Assembly (NCBI RefSeq): GCF_028369135.1
Contig: NZ_JAPWHW010000004.1
Span: 186,001-250,000 of the forward strand
DNA length: 64,000 nt
Source of the DNA: Roseovarius sp. ZX-A-9
GTDB lineage: Bacteria > Pseudomonadota > Alphaproteobacteria > Rhodobacterales > Rhodobacteraceae
Direction: 5' to 3'
Shown here: positions 18,062 to 28,300 of the stretch, in pieces
Position numbering within the stretch: position 1 is the stretch's first letter
How the letters are laid out: every line of letters begins with the position of its first letter
The notes under the pieces: generated by a model
Databases searched by the model: none
Seen by the model: the letters and a program-made list of their open reading frames with translations, nothing else
What the model was told of the DNA's origin: nothing
Position numbers and translations under genes: made by a program

Positions 18062-19017
18062 GGCGCCACGCCCGTCTTTGGATAGTGCGAGACGACCTCC
18101 CAAACGGTTTTCTGCATCAGTTCCGCGACCTGCGGGCCCGGCGGCTCTGCCGCACTGCCATCCGCGCGCTGCAATTGATACGGCAATCCCAACGGCGAAC
18201 GGTGATAAAGGACCGCATAATGCGTGAGCGCCACCAGGTAGGCCCCCAGATCGTTCACATGGATCGTATCAAGACTGCCATCCTCGCGCCTCTGAAAGAG
18301 GTCCTCGCGGGTCTGCACATTTTCCAGCCCGCCCATCGTTTCGACGCTGCGCACGAAATGCGCCAGCACCTGACCCGCGGGAATGACCCGCATCGGTGGA
18401 TAGTCCGCGCCGGCCTCCAGATCGCGCAACAGCAGTTCATCCTCCCAGTATTGCCCCAGATCCATATCCAGCCGCGCCAGCCAGCCCTTGGGGTCATCGA
18501 GATGGTGCCAGCTTTCGTACAGATAGAGACGCGGCGCCGGATCTGCCTGCCGCGCAAGGGCTGCCCATTTGCGCAGGTAGCGGGCGCTGTCGTGGTACTT
18601 GATCGCATCCCGGATTTCGACCATCTCGGTCAGCACCACCGCGTCGTAATCGCCCGAGCCAATCGCCTCGCGCGCATCTCGGTATCGCGGATGGTCGTTC
18701 TCGGCCTCGAACCCGTTGATCGGCTGGCCCGGTTCCCAGTGTTCCTTGAGCGACGTGCCCCAGCCCAGCTGGCTTTCGTAGCGGTGACCGTCACCTGCCA
18801 ATTGTGCCAGCATCGCGGGCATATCGCGGCCCACCAGGCTGTGCCCGAGGTGGAACACCCGCAACGGTGCTTCGGGTGCGGGCAACGGTGCTGCATAGGC
18901 GGCCGAAACCACTTCGGCCGACGGCCCCTTGCCGCGCAGAAATGCCCAGCTTGCCACCAGCGTAATTGCTAGCGCCAGCAGGCCAAGGAGAGTCCATACC
19001 GTCATTCGATTACGCAT
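18058..19017 (-). CDS. Membrane-anchored SGNH-hydrolase-like protein
   Basis: A 319-residue protein with one N-terminal membrane helix (about residues 7-27) and a periplasmic domain. VFHLGHSLVGRDMP resembles block I of SGNH hydrolases with serine in GHS, and DTIHVNDLGAYL near the C-terminus gives the D-x-x-H pair of block V. By family knowledge such proteins remove or transfer acyl groups on polysaccharides; here that is an inference. It is the first gene of the three-gene coupled set ending with the GT2 at 15528. Confidence 0.65.
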   Translation of the reverse strand: MRNRMTVWTLLGLLALAITLVASWAFLRGKGPSAEVVSAAYAAPLPAPEAPLRVFHLGHSLVGRDMPAMLAQLAGDGHRYESQLGWGTSLKEHWEPGQPINGFEAENDHPRYRDAREAIGSGDYDAVVLTEMVEIRDAIKYHDSARYLRKWAALARQADPAPRLYLYESWHHLDDPKGWLARLDMDLGQYWEDELLLRDLEAGADYPPMRVIPAGQVLAHFVRSVETMGGLENVQTREDLFQRREDGSLDTIHVNDLGAYLVALTHYAVLYHRSPLGLPYQLQRADGSAAEPPGPQVAELMQKTVWEVVSHYPKTGVAP

Positions 19018-19057
19018 ATCACATCACCAGCACCGCCGCCCCTGCGTCGAAACATTC

Positions 19058-19792
19058 TCATTGACCCTGTATTGTCCAGCGCGGGCTGCGCGAGAGGCCC
19101 ATTGCCGTGACGATCAGACCGGGCAGCAATGCGAACCGCCCATGAAGACGGGTGCCCGCCGTGATCGGTGCAACATCGCAGGTAAACGTTGCTTCGAACT
19201 GGCCAGTGTCCAGATCGGGTGTGATCTCCAGCGCGGCAAAGTCGATGAGCGTGCGGGTCACGACGTATTGGCACTTGTAGGCGCATTCCTTGGCCGAGAA
19301 GATCAGCTTGGCCAGCGGGCCACGGTCTGCTTCTGGCTGGGTCGCGAGCCAGGCGCGTTCGGCCAGGGTACACACATGCGGGATCAAGTCGGCCTCCAGC
19401 GGGCTGTCCTCCTCGATATCGACACCGATGCTGCGCAACGCGCTGACCTCGGCCATTGCCGCGATGCAGGTATCGCCCGTATGGCTGATACTGCCGGTCA
19501 ACCCGTCCGGCCAGATAGGTGCACGATCTGCGCCGCTCAGAACCGCCTGCGGTGGATGACCCAACGCCTGCATCGCGCTGCGCGCCGCCGCACGTCCCGC
19601 AGCAAACTCGGCCTTGCGCGCCGGGGTGGCGCGCGTGATTGCAACCGCTTCGGCTGGCCAGAGAACCGCATCCGGCGCGCGCGGATCGGTGACCGAAACG
19701 GCGACGCGCGGGCCGAGCATCAGCCGTACTGCCGCCTCCAATGACAGGTCTGCGCGCGCGGGCTCAAAGGGCAAAGCATTGACCGGCATCAT
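19058..19792 (-). CDS. 4'-phosphopantetheinyl transferase (EntD/Sfp-type)
   Basis: A 244-residue protein with the three family motifs in order: GLTGSISHTGD, SIGVDIEE (magnesium-binding Asp and Glu) and FSAKECAYKCQY. It transfers phosphopantetheine from CoA to the serine of carrier domains and so activates the ACP of the PKS and the PCP of the NRPS encoded upstream in the same operon. Its ATG overlaps the NRPS stop codon by one base, supporting dedicated service to this assembly line. The length is as expected for EntD-like enzymes. Confidence 0.93.
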   Translation of the reverse strand: MMPVNALPFEPARADLSLEAAVRLMLGPRVAVSVTDPRAPDAVLWPAEAVAITRATPARKAEFAAGRAAARSAMQALGHPPQAVLSGADRAPIWPDGLTGSISHTGDTCIAAMAEVSALRSIGVDIEEDSPLEADLIPHVCTLAERAWLATQPEADRGPLAKLIFSAKECAYKCQYVVTRTLIDFAALEITPDLDTGQFEATFTCDVAPITAGTRLHGRFALLPGLIVTAMGLSRSPRWTIQGQ

Positions 19793-22700
19793 TATTTCGC
19801 CCCCCGTCCGGCGCGCATCGCGCGGCGTTTCGACATCGTGGCCGCGCGGTCGGGCGCGTCCTTCGGCGCAGGCTCGGGCGCAGACACAGGCCCGCCGGAC
19901 GCTTCGAGATGTGACACCAGATCGCCAAAGACCGGGAAGCGGAAGATATCGGTGATCGTCAGCCGCCGGCCGCCGATCTGGCTGCGAATGTCGCGGTGCG
20001 CCTGCACTGCCAACAGCGAATGCCCCCCGAGATCAAAGAAGTTATCTCGCGCGCCAATATTCGGCACGCCGAGAATGGCGCTCCAGACACCTGCCACGAT
20101 CCGCCCGATCTCCGACACCGGTGCCGCCCCGGTATTGGCGGCCTGTGGCGGTTTTGCCGACAGTTCCGGTTCTGGCAGCGCGTTCCGGTCGATTTTCTTG
20201 TTGGGCGTCAACGGAAAGCGGTCGATCTGCACCAGATGCGCGGGCACCATCACCTCGGGCAGATGGCGTTGCAGGTGACTGCGCAGCAGCGCCTCTGGCA
20301 CGGTGGCGGGGCCGGTGAAATACCCCGTCAGCCGCACATCGCCGCCCTTGCCGGTTCGCGCCACCACGACGGCCTCGGTCACTCCGCCCACCGAGCTGAG
20401 GCAGGCTTCGATCTCGCCCAGCTCGATCCGCTGGCCGCGAATCTTGACCTGATTGTCGGCGCGCCCGACGAAGCGCAGCGTCCCATCGGGCAACCATGCC
20501 ACCATATCGCCGGTATCGTAGAGGCGCGCATCGCTGCCGCTGGCGGGAACGCAGCGGAACCGTTCGGCGGTCAGGTCGTCACGCTGCCAATAGCCGCGCG
20601 CCACCCCGGCACCCCCGATCCAGAGATTGCCCGGCACGCCGATAGGCACCGGCGCGCCGCTTGCGTCCAGAACATGCATTTCGGTGTTGGCAATCGGTGC
20701 CCCGATCCCCGCCAGGGTGGCAGGTTCGGCATCGACGCGCGCAACCGAGGACCAGATCGTAGTCTCGGTCGGGCCATACATGTTGAGGATTTCAGCTTTG
20801 GTCGCGGCGCGCAGTTCACGCACCAAATCGTTCGGCAGCGCCTCGCCGCCGACATGCAGGTGGCGGATGCGGCCCAACGCGCTACGCGCCTCGGGGTTCA
20901 TCGCCATGATCCGCGCCATGCTGGGCGTGCATTGCAGATGGGTCACGCCATGGCGCACGATCTGTGCCGCAATCGAGAAGTCATCCTCTTCCAGGGTGAC
21001 CGGCGTGTTCGCTCGCCGCAGCACTTCGGCCAGCGGCTTCAACCCTTCCAGCACGGTGGCTGGATCAATCCCGTAGTCGATCAGGCAGGCAATCTCGGTC
21101 ACGCCGATCGCCTTGAGCTCTTCGGTGCGCGCCACGCCATCCTCGACGGTGCCGAACAGGCCCGCATCCTCGAAATACCGCTCGAATGCGAAATCAAGGA
21201 TCGCCTCCAGTTCGTCCTCTTCCAGCGAACCGAGGTCCATCTCGAAGGCATTCTTCACGCCTTTGGGCCGTTTGAAGGCCGGGAAGGCCCAGGCATATTG
21301 CTTGATCAGGCCCGCCGCACTGCGCAGATAATCCTTCATCGGCTCGCGCGCGATGCGCCGCGCGGTCTCGCGGTCTTCGGCGAGATAGGTGTGCAGCATC
21401 AGCGTGACCTGGAAATCCTCGGGGTCATGGCCCGCCTCGCGCAGAGCGGCGTGATAGATCTCGATCTTGTCTTTCACTTCCTCGATACTCTGCCCCAGAA
21501 GATGCGTCAGCACATTCGCGCCTAGCTCTCCGGCCTCGCGCCATGTTGCCGGGTTGCCCGCCGTCGTGACCCATACGGGCAATTCGCGCGATACCGGGCG
21601 CGGTTGCGTCAGCACGACATGCGCGTCGCCCTTGGCCGTGGTAAACCCGACCTCTTCACCACGCCAAAGGGCGCGCACCGTCTTCAGCGTTTCATAGAGC
21701 GCGGGCTTGTTCTGCGGTGGCGTATTCTCCGGGCGCAGGATGAAATCGTCGGGCTGCCAGCCAGAGGCAAAGGCGATGCCCGCGCGGCCATTGGTCAGGT
21801 TGTCGATCACCGCCCATTCCTCGGCGATACGCGCGGGATGGTGCAGCGGTGCGACACAGCTGCCCGCCCGCACGCTCAGGTTCCGGGTCACGGCGGCAAC
21901 GGCCGCGCCGGTCACCGCAGGGTTCGGATAGGGGCCGCCAAAGGCGTGGAAATGCCGTTCCGGCGTCCAGAGCGACGTGAACCCGTGTTGATCCGCGAAT
22001 TTCGCGCCCTCCATCAGCAGCTCATATTTCTTTGGCCCGGCCCCATCATCATTGCCCCAGTAGTAGAGGCCGAACGCCATGCCCTTGTCCGAGACCGGGA
22101 TCGCACCGCCGCTGACCGCCGCGCGGTTCTCGTCCCCGGTGATCACGACGCGGAAGCCGCGCGCAAGGGTATAGAACAGCTCCAGCACCGAGATATCAAA
22201 GGCCAGACTGGTCACCGCCAGCCATGTGTCGCCTTCGCTATGGGTGATATGCGCGTCCATGCCGGTAAAGAAGTTGGCGACTTGTGCGTGCTCGACCATC
22301 ACGCCCTTGGGCAGGCCGGTAGAGCCGGAGGTGTAGATCAGATAGGCCAGATCGCCCGGCCCCGCCCCACCATCTACCGTTTCGGCCAGCATGCCGGGGG
22401 CCTGCTCAAGCGTGATCACGGCCGCATCGGTTTTTGGCAGGCCAGCCGCAAGCGCTGCCTCGGTCAGGATCACGGACGCGGCGCTGTCAGTCAGACAATG
22501 CTGTAGCCGGTCCGCCGGATAATCAGGATCAAGCGGCAGATAGGCGCCGCCTGCCTTGAGGATCGCCAGTGCCCCGATCAACAGCCCCGGCCCACGCCGC
22601 AGGCAGAGACCCACATTCACGCCCGGCCGCACACCCGCCGCGACCAACGTCGCCGCAACCGCGTTGGCGCGCGCATCAAGTGCTGCATAGGTCAGCGTCT

Positions 22701-24321
22701 CGGCCTCATAGATCAGCGCCACCGCATCGGGCGTCTTCGCGGCCTGTGCCTCGAACGCGCGGTGTATGGTCTGGACTGCGGGTAACGGCGTGTCCGTGGC
22801 GTTCCATTCCGCGATCCGCGCCGCGTCAACACTGCGGGCATCCCGCCCGCCCAGAGCCGCCTCAAGCCGGTCGCGCAACAGCGAAATCGCCGCGTCACTC
22901 AGTCGTGCCTGATCGAAATGCAGGACCATGCGGCCAGTCTCGCCCGGCTCTGCCGTGATCGCCGCGCCCAGCAATGGGCCTGCATCGCTGATCGCAACCT
23001 GTGGCATCGCCAGATCGCTCAGTGCGGGGTCGCGCAGCACGATATCGCGGGCAAACCCACCGCGCGCATCCAGCTTGGCCAGTTGCCCGGCGATCTCTTC
23101 GGCGCTGCCGCTGCGCAGCGGCAGCCACGGCATGACATAGGTCCCAAGATCGCCAAGAGTCTGCAGCGCGGGGCTGTGATATGCAATATCGCCCGCCGAC
23201 AGCCCTGCCCCGGATACGGCCCAGTCGGCTATCGCCGCGATCCGTCCCGCCCGGTCCAGCGCAGTATCTACTGCGATCTCGACCTGCAGATAATCCGCCT
23301 CCGCACGCGGTTCGGCTGCCAGCGGGACCTCGATGGGCTGCAACTCCGCAAGGCGTGCGCGCCAGTGATCTTCTTCCCGGGCCAGCACCTTCATCACGGC
23401 ATTCAGATCATCGGCACATGACGGCACTGACACTTGCCCAGCAACGTCAATCAGCGTGCGCGCATCAACGCGGTGCCCTGCCATGTCCCGCAAACCGGTC
23501 AACCGCAGCGCACCGTCCTGCGCCGCCACGGTGATGCCATCCTCTGTCACCGCCAGAACCTTACCGGGCTGACCTGTGCCCTCGACACGCTCTGCCGCAC
23601 CGACCGCCAGCACGGTGTCGGGCAAGGCCAGCTTGGGCGTCGTCACAGGGTTCCGGTAGGGGCTGAAATCGAGCGCGCGAACAAGGTTGAGCAAGTCCTG
23701 CTCGGGGCGCGCAAAATCCAGATGGCCGGCCAGATGCGGGCGTGCGTCCAGCCCGAAATACTGCCTGCCCTCGGTATCCTGCGGCAGGCGCGCAGGTGCG
23801 TCCGAGGCAAGCTCGTCCATCACTGCGCCGAAACTGTCCATCGCCTCGGCATAGCAGCGCGCGTTAAGCGAGTGTGCCGTGTCGTCGGGCAGGATGTCGA
23901 ACCGGCGCTGGAGCAGGATATCGCCGTCGTCGATGCCGCCCGTCATGTGATGCCAGGTGATCCCGTGGGTCTGCGCACCCTGCAGCAGCGCCCAGACTGG
24001 TGTATTCAGACCGGCCATTTCAGGCAGCGGACCATCGTGAAAGTTGACCGCGCCACGCGCGGGCAGTGCCAGTACGTCCTCGGGGAGGATCCGCAAGTTC
24101 GCGATGCTCAGCAACCAATCCACCGAACCGGCGGCAACCAGATCCTTGATCTCGGTGATCCGGCGCACCACGGGTATGCCGTGCCCCTCGGCCCAGGCGC
24201 GCACATCAGCATCGCGAGTTGCCACCACATGCACCTGCGCGCCGCGTTCGATCAACTGGTCACCGCAGCCAACCAGAAGCGTCTCATCACCAACCAGAAT
24301 ACAGGAAAAACCAGACATCAT
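19792..24321 (-). CDS. NRPS: formyltransferase - partial C - A interrupted by luciferase-like monooxygenase - PCP
   Basis: A 1509-residue single-module synthetase. Residues 1-300 resemble methionyl-tRNA formyltransferase (VNFHDGPLPEMAGLN, then GGIDDGDILLQ). Residues 310-495 look like only the C-terminal half of a condensation domain; no HHxxxDG motif is present. Adenylation motifs follow: YTSGSTGLPKG at about 663, FDIS at 708, then an inserted luciferase-like flavin monooxygenase (735-1100) of the MupA/Atu3671 type, then the rest of the A domain (YGPTETT at 1182, YDTGD at 1268, PLTPNKKIDRNAL at 1370). A PCP with GGHSLLAVQ follows (serine about 1434). No thioesterase is present. The tail is basic. 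It overlaps the upstream GT2 gene by 4 bases. Substrate and product are unknown. Confidence 0.93.
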   Translation of the reverse strand: MMSGFSCILVGDETLLVGCGDQLIERGAQVHVVATRDADVRAWAEGHGIPVVRRITEIKDLVAAGSVDWLLSIANLRILPEDVLALPARGAVNFHDGPLPEMAGLNTPVWALLQGAQTHGITWHHMTGGIDDGDILLQRRFDILPDDTAHSLNARCYAEAMDSFGAVMDELASDAPARLPQDTEGRQYFGLDARPHLAGHLDFARPEQDLLNLVRALDFSPYRNPVTTPKLALPDTVLAVGAAERVEGTGQPGKVLAVTEDGITVAAQDGALRLTGLRDMAGHRVDARTLIDVAGQVSVPSCADDLNAVMKVLAREEDHWRARLAELQPIEVPLAAEPRAEADYLQVEIAVDTALDRAGRIAAIADWAVSGAGLSAGDIAYHSPALQTLGDLGTYVMPWLPLRSGSAEEIAGQLAKLDARGGFARDIVLRDPALSDLAMPQVAISDAGPLLGAAITAEPGETGRMVLHFDQARLSDAAISLLRDRLEAALGGRDARSVDAARIAEWNATDTPLPAVQTIHRAFEAQAAKTPDAVALIYEAETLTYAALDARANAVAATLVAAGVRPGVNVGLCLRRGPGLLIGALAILKAGGAYLPLDPDYPADRLQHCLTDSAASVILTEAALAAGLPKTDAAVITLEQAPGMLAETVDGGAGPGDLAYLIYTSGSTGLPKGVMVEHAQVANFFTGMDAHITHSEGDTWLAVTSLAFDISVLELFYTLARGFRVVITGDENRAAVSGGAIPVSDKGMAFGLYYWGNDDGAGPKKYELLMEGAKFADQHGFTSLWTPERHFHAFGGPYPNPAVTGAAVAAVTRNLSVRAGSCVAPLHHPARIAEEWAVIDNLTNGRAGIAFASGWQPDDFILRPENTPPQNKPALYETLKTVRALWRGEEVGFTTAKGDAHVVLTQPRPVSRELPVWVTTAGNPATWREAGELGANVLTHLLGQSIEEVKDKIEIYHAALREAGHDPEDFQVTLMLHTYLAEDRETARRIAREPMKDYLRSAAGLIKQYAWAFPAFKRPKGVKNAFEMDLGSLEEDELEAILDFAFERYFEDAGLFGTVEDGVARTEELKAIGVTEIACLIDYGIDPATVLEGLKPLAEVLRRANTPVTLEEDDFSIAAQIVRHGVTHLQCTPSMARIMAMNPEARSALGRIRHLHVGGEALPNDLVRELRAATKAEILNMYGPTETTIWSSVARVDAEPATLAGIGAPIANTEMHVLDASGAPVPIGVPGNLWIGGAGVARGYWQRDDLTAERFRCVPASGSDARLYDTGDMVAWLPDGTLRFVGRADNQVKIRGQRIELGEIEACLSSVGGVTEAVVVARTGKGGDVRLTGYFTGPATVPEALLRSHLQRHLPEVMVPAHLVQIDRFPLTPNKKIDRNALPEPELSAKPPQAANTGAAPVSEIGRIVAGVWSAILGVPNIGARDNFFDLGGHSLLAVQAHRDIRSQIGGRRLTITDIFRFPVFGDLVSHLEASGGPVSAPEPAPKDAPDRAATMSKRRAMRAGRGAK

Positions 24322-25331
24322 TTAACATCCTTTGTGGCCAGCCGGGGCAATGGGGCGGGTGTTTGGGCTGCCTTGCGGCGCAGCGGGTCGCGCAACGCGT
24401 GCAGGGTCAGATCGCGCAGGAAATGCGGCGGGTCGCCCAAGGATTTGCCGGACAGCATGACCCGCGCCCGCCACAGCGCCGCCCCCGCGATCCGCGCCAG
24501 CGTGGCGCCCACCGCATAGGCGCGCCCGTGGTTCTTGACAAAGTAGTGATGTCGCGAGTCGAACCAGTAGTGCGGCGTGCGCGCCCAGGTCTTCATCCCT
24601 GTCGAGACCGAGCCGACATGCACGACCTCGCTGGTCGGCACATAGAGCGTGTGCCACCCCGCCAGCGCCGCCCGGCGGCAAAGGTCGGTTTCCTCGTAAT
24701 AGAGGAAAAACGTCTCATCAAAGAGGCCGATTTCCTCCAACATCCGGTGGCGCATCAGCGCCGAGGCCCCCGCGACCCAGTCCACCCGGCTCAGTTCAGT
24801 GGGGATCGGCAGCGGCACGATGCTGTGTTTCAGCAGGCGCGAGACGACACCGGTGCGCACCGCGCCTTCGAATTCTCCCGCGATAGAGGGAAAGCGAAAT
24901 GCGGTTTCGTGCGGCACACCGTCCACACCCCGGATGTAACTGCCGGCGATGCCCGCGCGCGCATCGTCCTGCAGCGCCTTCAGCAACTCCCGGATAGCGC
25001 CGGGCTCCGGCCAGGCGTCGGAATTGAGGATATAGTAGAAATCAGGCACCGCACCGTTGCTCAGCCCGTGACGGATGCCAATGTTGTTACCCGCACCGAA
25101 GCCGCCATTGCGCCCCGACTGTTTCAGCCTGACGCGCCCCTCAGCGCCCCAGCCATTACGCTCGATCGCATCGGAAATCAGCGCGCAGCTGTCATCGCCG
25201 GAATCATTGTCGACCACGATGATCTCGCCCTTGATGTCGCGCATTTCGCGCAGGGCGGCGGCGGTGGCCTTGATGGTCATTTCGGGCGTGCGGTAGTTCA
25301 GCACGATGGTCAGGACGGTGGGTTCGGTCAT
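24318..25331 (-). CDS. Family 2 glycosyltransferase between PKS and NRPS genes
   Basis: A 337-residue enzyme similar to rhamnosyltransferase-type GT2 proteins: VLTIVLNYRTPEMTIKA, VVDNDSGDDS, NGGFGAGNNIGIR, YILNSDAWPEP (metal-binding DxD-like), GASALMRHRMLEEIGLFDE and YYEETDLCRR. The start MTEPTVLTIV lies 5 bases after the PKS stop and its stop overlaps the NRPS start (ATGA), so it is translated with the assembly line. This points to glycosylation of the polyketide-peptide or to its joining with a sugar carrier. A longer frame would begin inside the PKS gene. Confidence 0.9.
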   Translation of the reverse strand: MTEPTVLTIVLNYRTPEMTIKATAAALREMRDIKGEIIVVDNDSGDDSCALISDAIERNGWGAEGRVRLKQSGRNGGFGAGNNIGIRHGLSNGAVPDFYYILNSDAWPEPGAIRELLKALQDDARAGIAGSYIRGVDGVPHETAFRFPSIAGEFEGAVRTGVVSRLLKHSIVPLPIPTELSRVDWVAGASALMRHRMLEEIGLFDETFFLYYEETDLCRRAALAGWHTLYVPTSEVVHVGSVSTGMKTWARTPHYWFDSRHHYFVKNHGRAYAVGATLARIAGAALWRARVMLSGKSLGDPPHFLRDLTLHALRDPLRRKAAQTPAPLPRLATKDVK

Positions 25332-25336
25332 CGCGA

Positions 25337-28300
25337 TCACTCTGCAGCTGTGCAACGCGCCCAATCGGGCGCTGGCGTATCATCATGGGGCGTTCCGGCA
25401 GGGTCCGAGGACTCGACCATCAAGGCATCAGCAGCGCGAGCCAGCGCGCCCAGATGCTTGGCCAGAACGCTGACATTGGGCACCAGCACCATGCTGTCAT
25501 GATCGCCCGGAACTTCGATCACCTGTGTGCGTGGCGCGTGCTGGGTCCATTGGTTGTCGGCAAACACGTATTCGCGCGCGGCGCTGACCCAATTGCCGTT
25601 CGACACTTTCCAACGCCGGTCGAGCTTCGGTCGGAAGAGCGTCAGCGGCCCGTGCCAGGGTTTGACCTGATACGCGGCAACGGCCTGACGAAACGCCGCT
25701 TCGATTTCGGCGTTGTTGAAACTGCCGGTATCGCCCACGCTCGCAGGGTGATCGCCGCGCCGCTTGGCCAGTTCCCAGGCGATCCGGGATTTGGCCCAGT
25801 CCAGCAGGTAACCCGGCCCCTTGCGGCGCAGTTCGGCCAGTTTGATCAGGGCCTTGTCGCGGCGGCTCAAGGCCGGACGCACCGGCAATGGCGTGTCCAG
25901 CATCGCCAGAAGCCGTACCTCCTGCCCCGCATCTTTCAACTGTTGGGCCATTTCAAGCGCGGTGATCCCGCCACCCGAAAATCCCCCAATGTAGTACGGG
26001 CCGTCCGGCTGAACATTGCGGATCTCGGCGATGTAGTCACGGGCCGCCTCTGCGATGGTCGCATGTGGCGCCTCGTCGCCAATCAGCCCGCGCGCCTGCA
26101 AGCCCCAGATGGGCCGTTCGCGCCCCATCAGCAGGGCCAGATGCCGCAGGTTCAGAACGTTGCCGAACATGCCCGCCACGATGAAAAACGGTGTCTTGCC
26201 GCCGGACATATCGGGATGCAATGCCACCAGATGACGGCGGACCGGCGCTGCGGGGGTGGCCTTGTCTGCGCCTTGCGGCCCGTCCTCGGCCGCCACATCC
26301 CTCCCGGTCTCTGCCGCGATCCTCTGGGCCAGCGCGGCAACCGTCGGGGCCTCGAACAGCACTGAAATCGGAAATTGCACGCCGTAGTCGCGCTTGACCT
26401 GAGCAAAGAACCGCACCGCCAGCAGTGAATGCCCGCCGAGATCAAAGAAACTGTCGTCGGCCCCGACTTCCGCCACCCCCAGCAGACCTGACCAGACGGC
26501 CGCCAGCGCGGTCTCGATCCCCGGTGCGGGTTCGACGAATGCGCTGTCCAGATCGGGCCGCTCAAAGCTGGTGCCGCCCTGCGTGCTTACGGTGTCTTGC
26601 TGGCCTGCCTGATCGATCAACGCGGGCAAGTTCAGCGACGAGATGACAATCTGGCTCTGCCCCAGGGCAATCGCCCGGCGCAGGGCCTCCGGCCCCTCTT
26701 CGGCGCGGATACCCAGCGAGATATTATGCATCAGACGCGCCTCGGCAGGCGACAGCGGCGCCACCTCGGCACCCGCATCATCGAATTGCACATCGCGTGC
26801 GGCCAGTGCAGGCATCCCGGTCAGCGCCGAATTGTCGAGGCGGCGCATCTGGAACGCGCGGATATCGGCAACAACCTTGCCCTCTGGCGTCGCCAGAGAA
26901 ATGTCGAAGATCGCGGTGCCACCCTCTGCCGCCGGGTTCAGTCGGACCCAACTGATCAGTTGCGCGGGAAGTGGCGCATAAAGCCGCACCATCCCGTAGC
27001 CCGCAGGCACCCAGAGTTGCGCCGGATCATAGGCACGGTGCAGCGCAATCGCCCAGCCGGTCGCCAGATCCATCAAGGCCGGATGTGCGAGGTACCCCGC
27101 CACCAGATCACCCTGCGCCGCATCGGGCAGCGACAGATGTGCAATGCCTTCGCCCTCGCCAAAGCGCGCCTCGGTCACAACCCGCCAGCGCGGGCCGAAA
27201 TCGAGATGCGCCTCTTGCGGCGAGACGAAAGGTGCGGGTGCCACATCGCCGCACCGCGCGGTGATAGCGTTGGTGTCGATGGCGGGTGCAGACCCGTTGA
27301 GCGGCACCAGCCGCGCCTCTGCCGTCTGGACCGTGCCGCTACGGCCATCGAGGGTAACGCCGCCGCGCAGCTCCAACCGTCGCTCTGACGCATCGCCGCT
27401 CAGGGTAAGGGTGATCCGCCGCGTTCCGCCTTCGGCCACATCCATGGGGCGCAGGAAATAAAGATCGCTGATCTCGAACGGGGTCCAGCCCTGTGGCCCG
27501 GCCATTGTTTCTGCGGCCAGTTCGATCACACCGGTGCCGGGCAGCAGAATCTGGCCCGTACGGGTGCGGTGTTCGGCCAGCACCCAGTCATCCGTTGCCG
27601 ACAGCGTGGCGCTAAAATGCTGCCTGTCGTCGGCATCGGTCCACGTTTCGTCGAGCAGCGGCGCGTCCAGCGCTCGGGCCTCGGGCGCCTCCGCCGCGCC
27701 CAGTCGGGCGGCCATCGCCTGTGCCGCCATGCCGGTATCGCTCCACACTCCCCAGTCGACCGCCACAACGCGGGTCTGGCCACTGCTTCGGGCGGCGGCA
27801 TAGGCGTCGAGATATGCATTGGCTGCCACATAGTCGATCTGACCTGCGGGCTGTGTCCATGTGCTGGTGGAGGAAAACAACACCATCAATTCGATACTGC
27901 CGTCGGGAAACACCGCATCCAGCACCCGCAAGCCGCCTATCTTGGGGGCAAAGACACCCGCGACGCTGGCGGCGTCCTTGGTCAGAATCGGCGCGTCGTC
28001 GATGCTGCCAGCGGCATGGATGATGCCTGTCAGCGGGCCGAAACGCGCGGCGATATCATCTGCAACACCTTCCATCTGGCTGATATCGGTCACATCCGCC
28101 TGTGCGATCATCACCTGCCCGCCAAGCGCCTCGATCTCGCGCAGCGCAGCGATCCTGCGGCCTGTGCGGCTATCGGCGGCGTGCCTGTCCCAATCGGCAC
28201 GTGCAGGCACGGCGCCGCGCGACAAAAGCACGATGTTGGCCTGAAAATTCTCGGCCAGATCGCGTGCGACACTCAACCCGATCCCACCAAAACCGCCGGT

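Noticed and set aside
19996..21525. 509-codon plus-strand frame over the NRPS gene
   Set aside because: High-GC shadow frame; the minus strand carries all adenylation, monooxygenase and PCP motifs.
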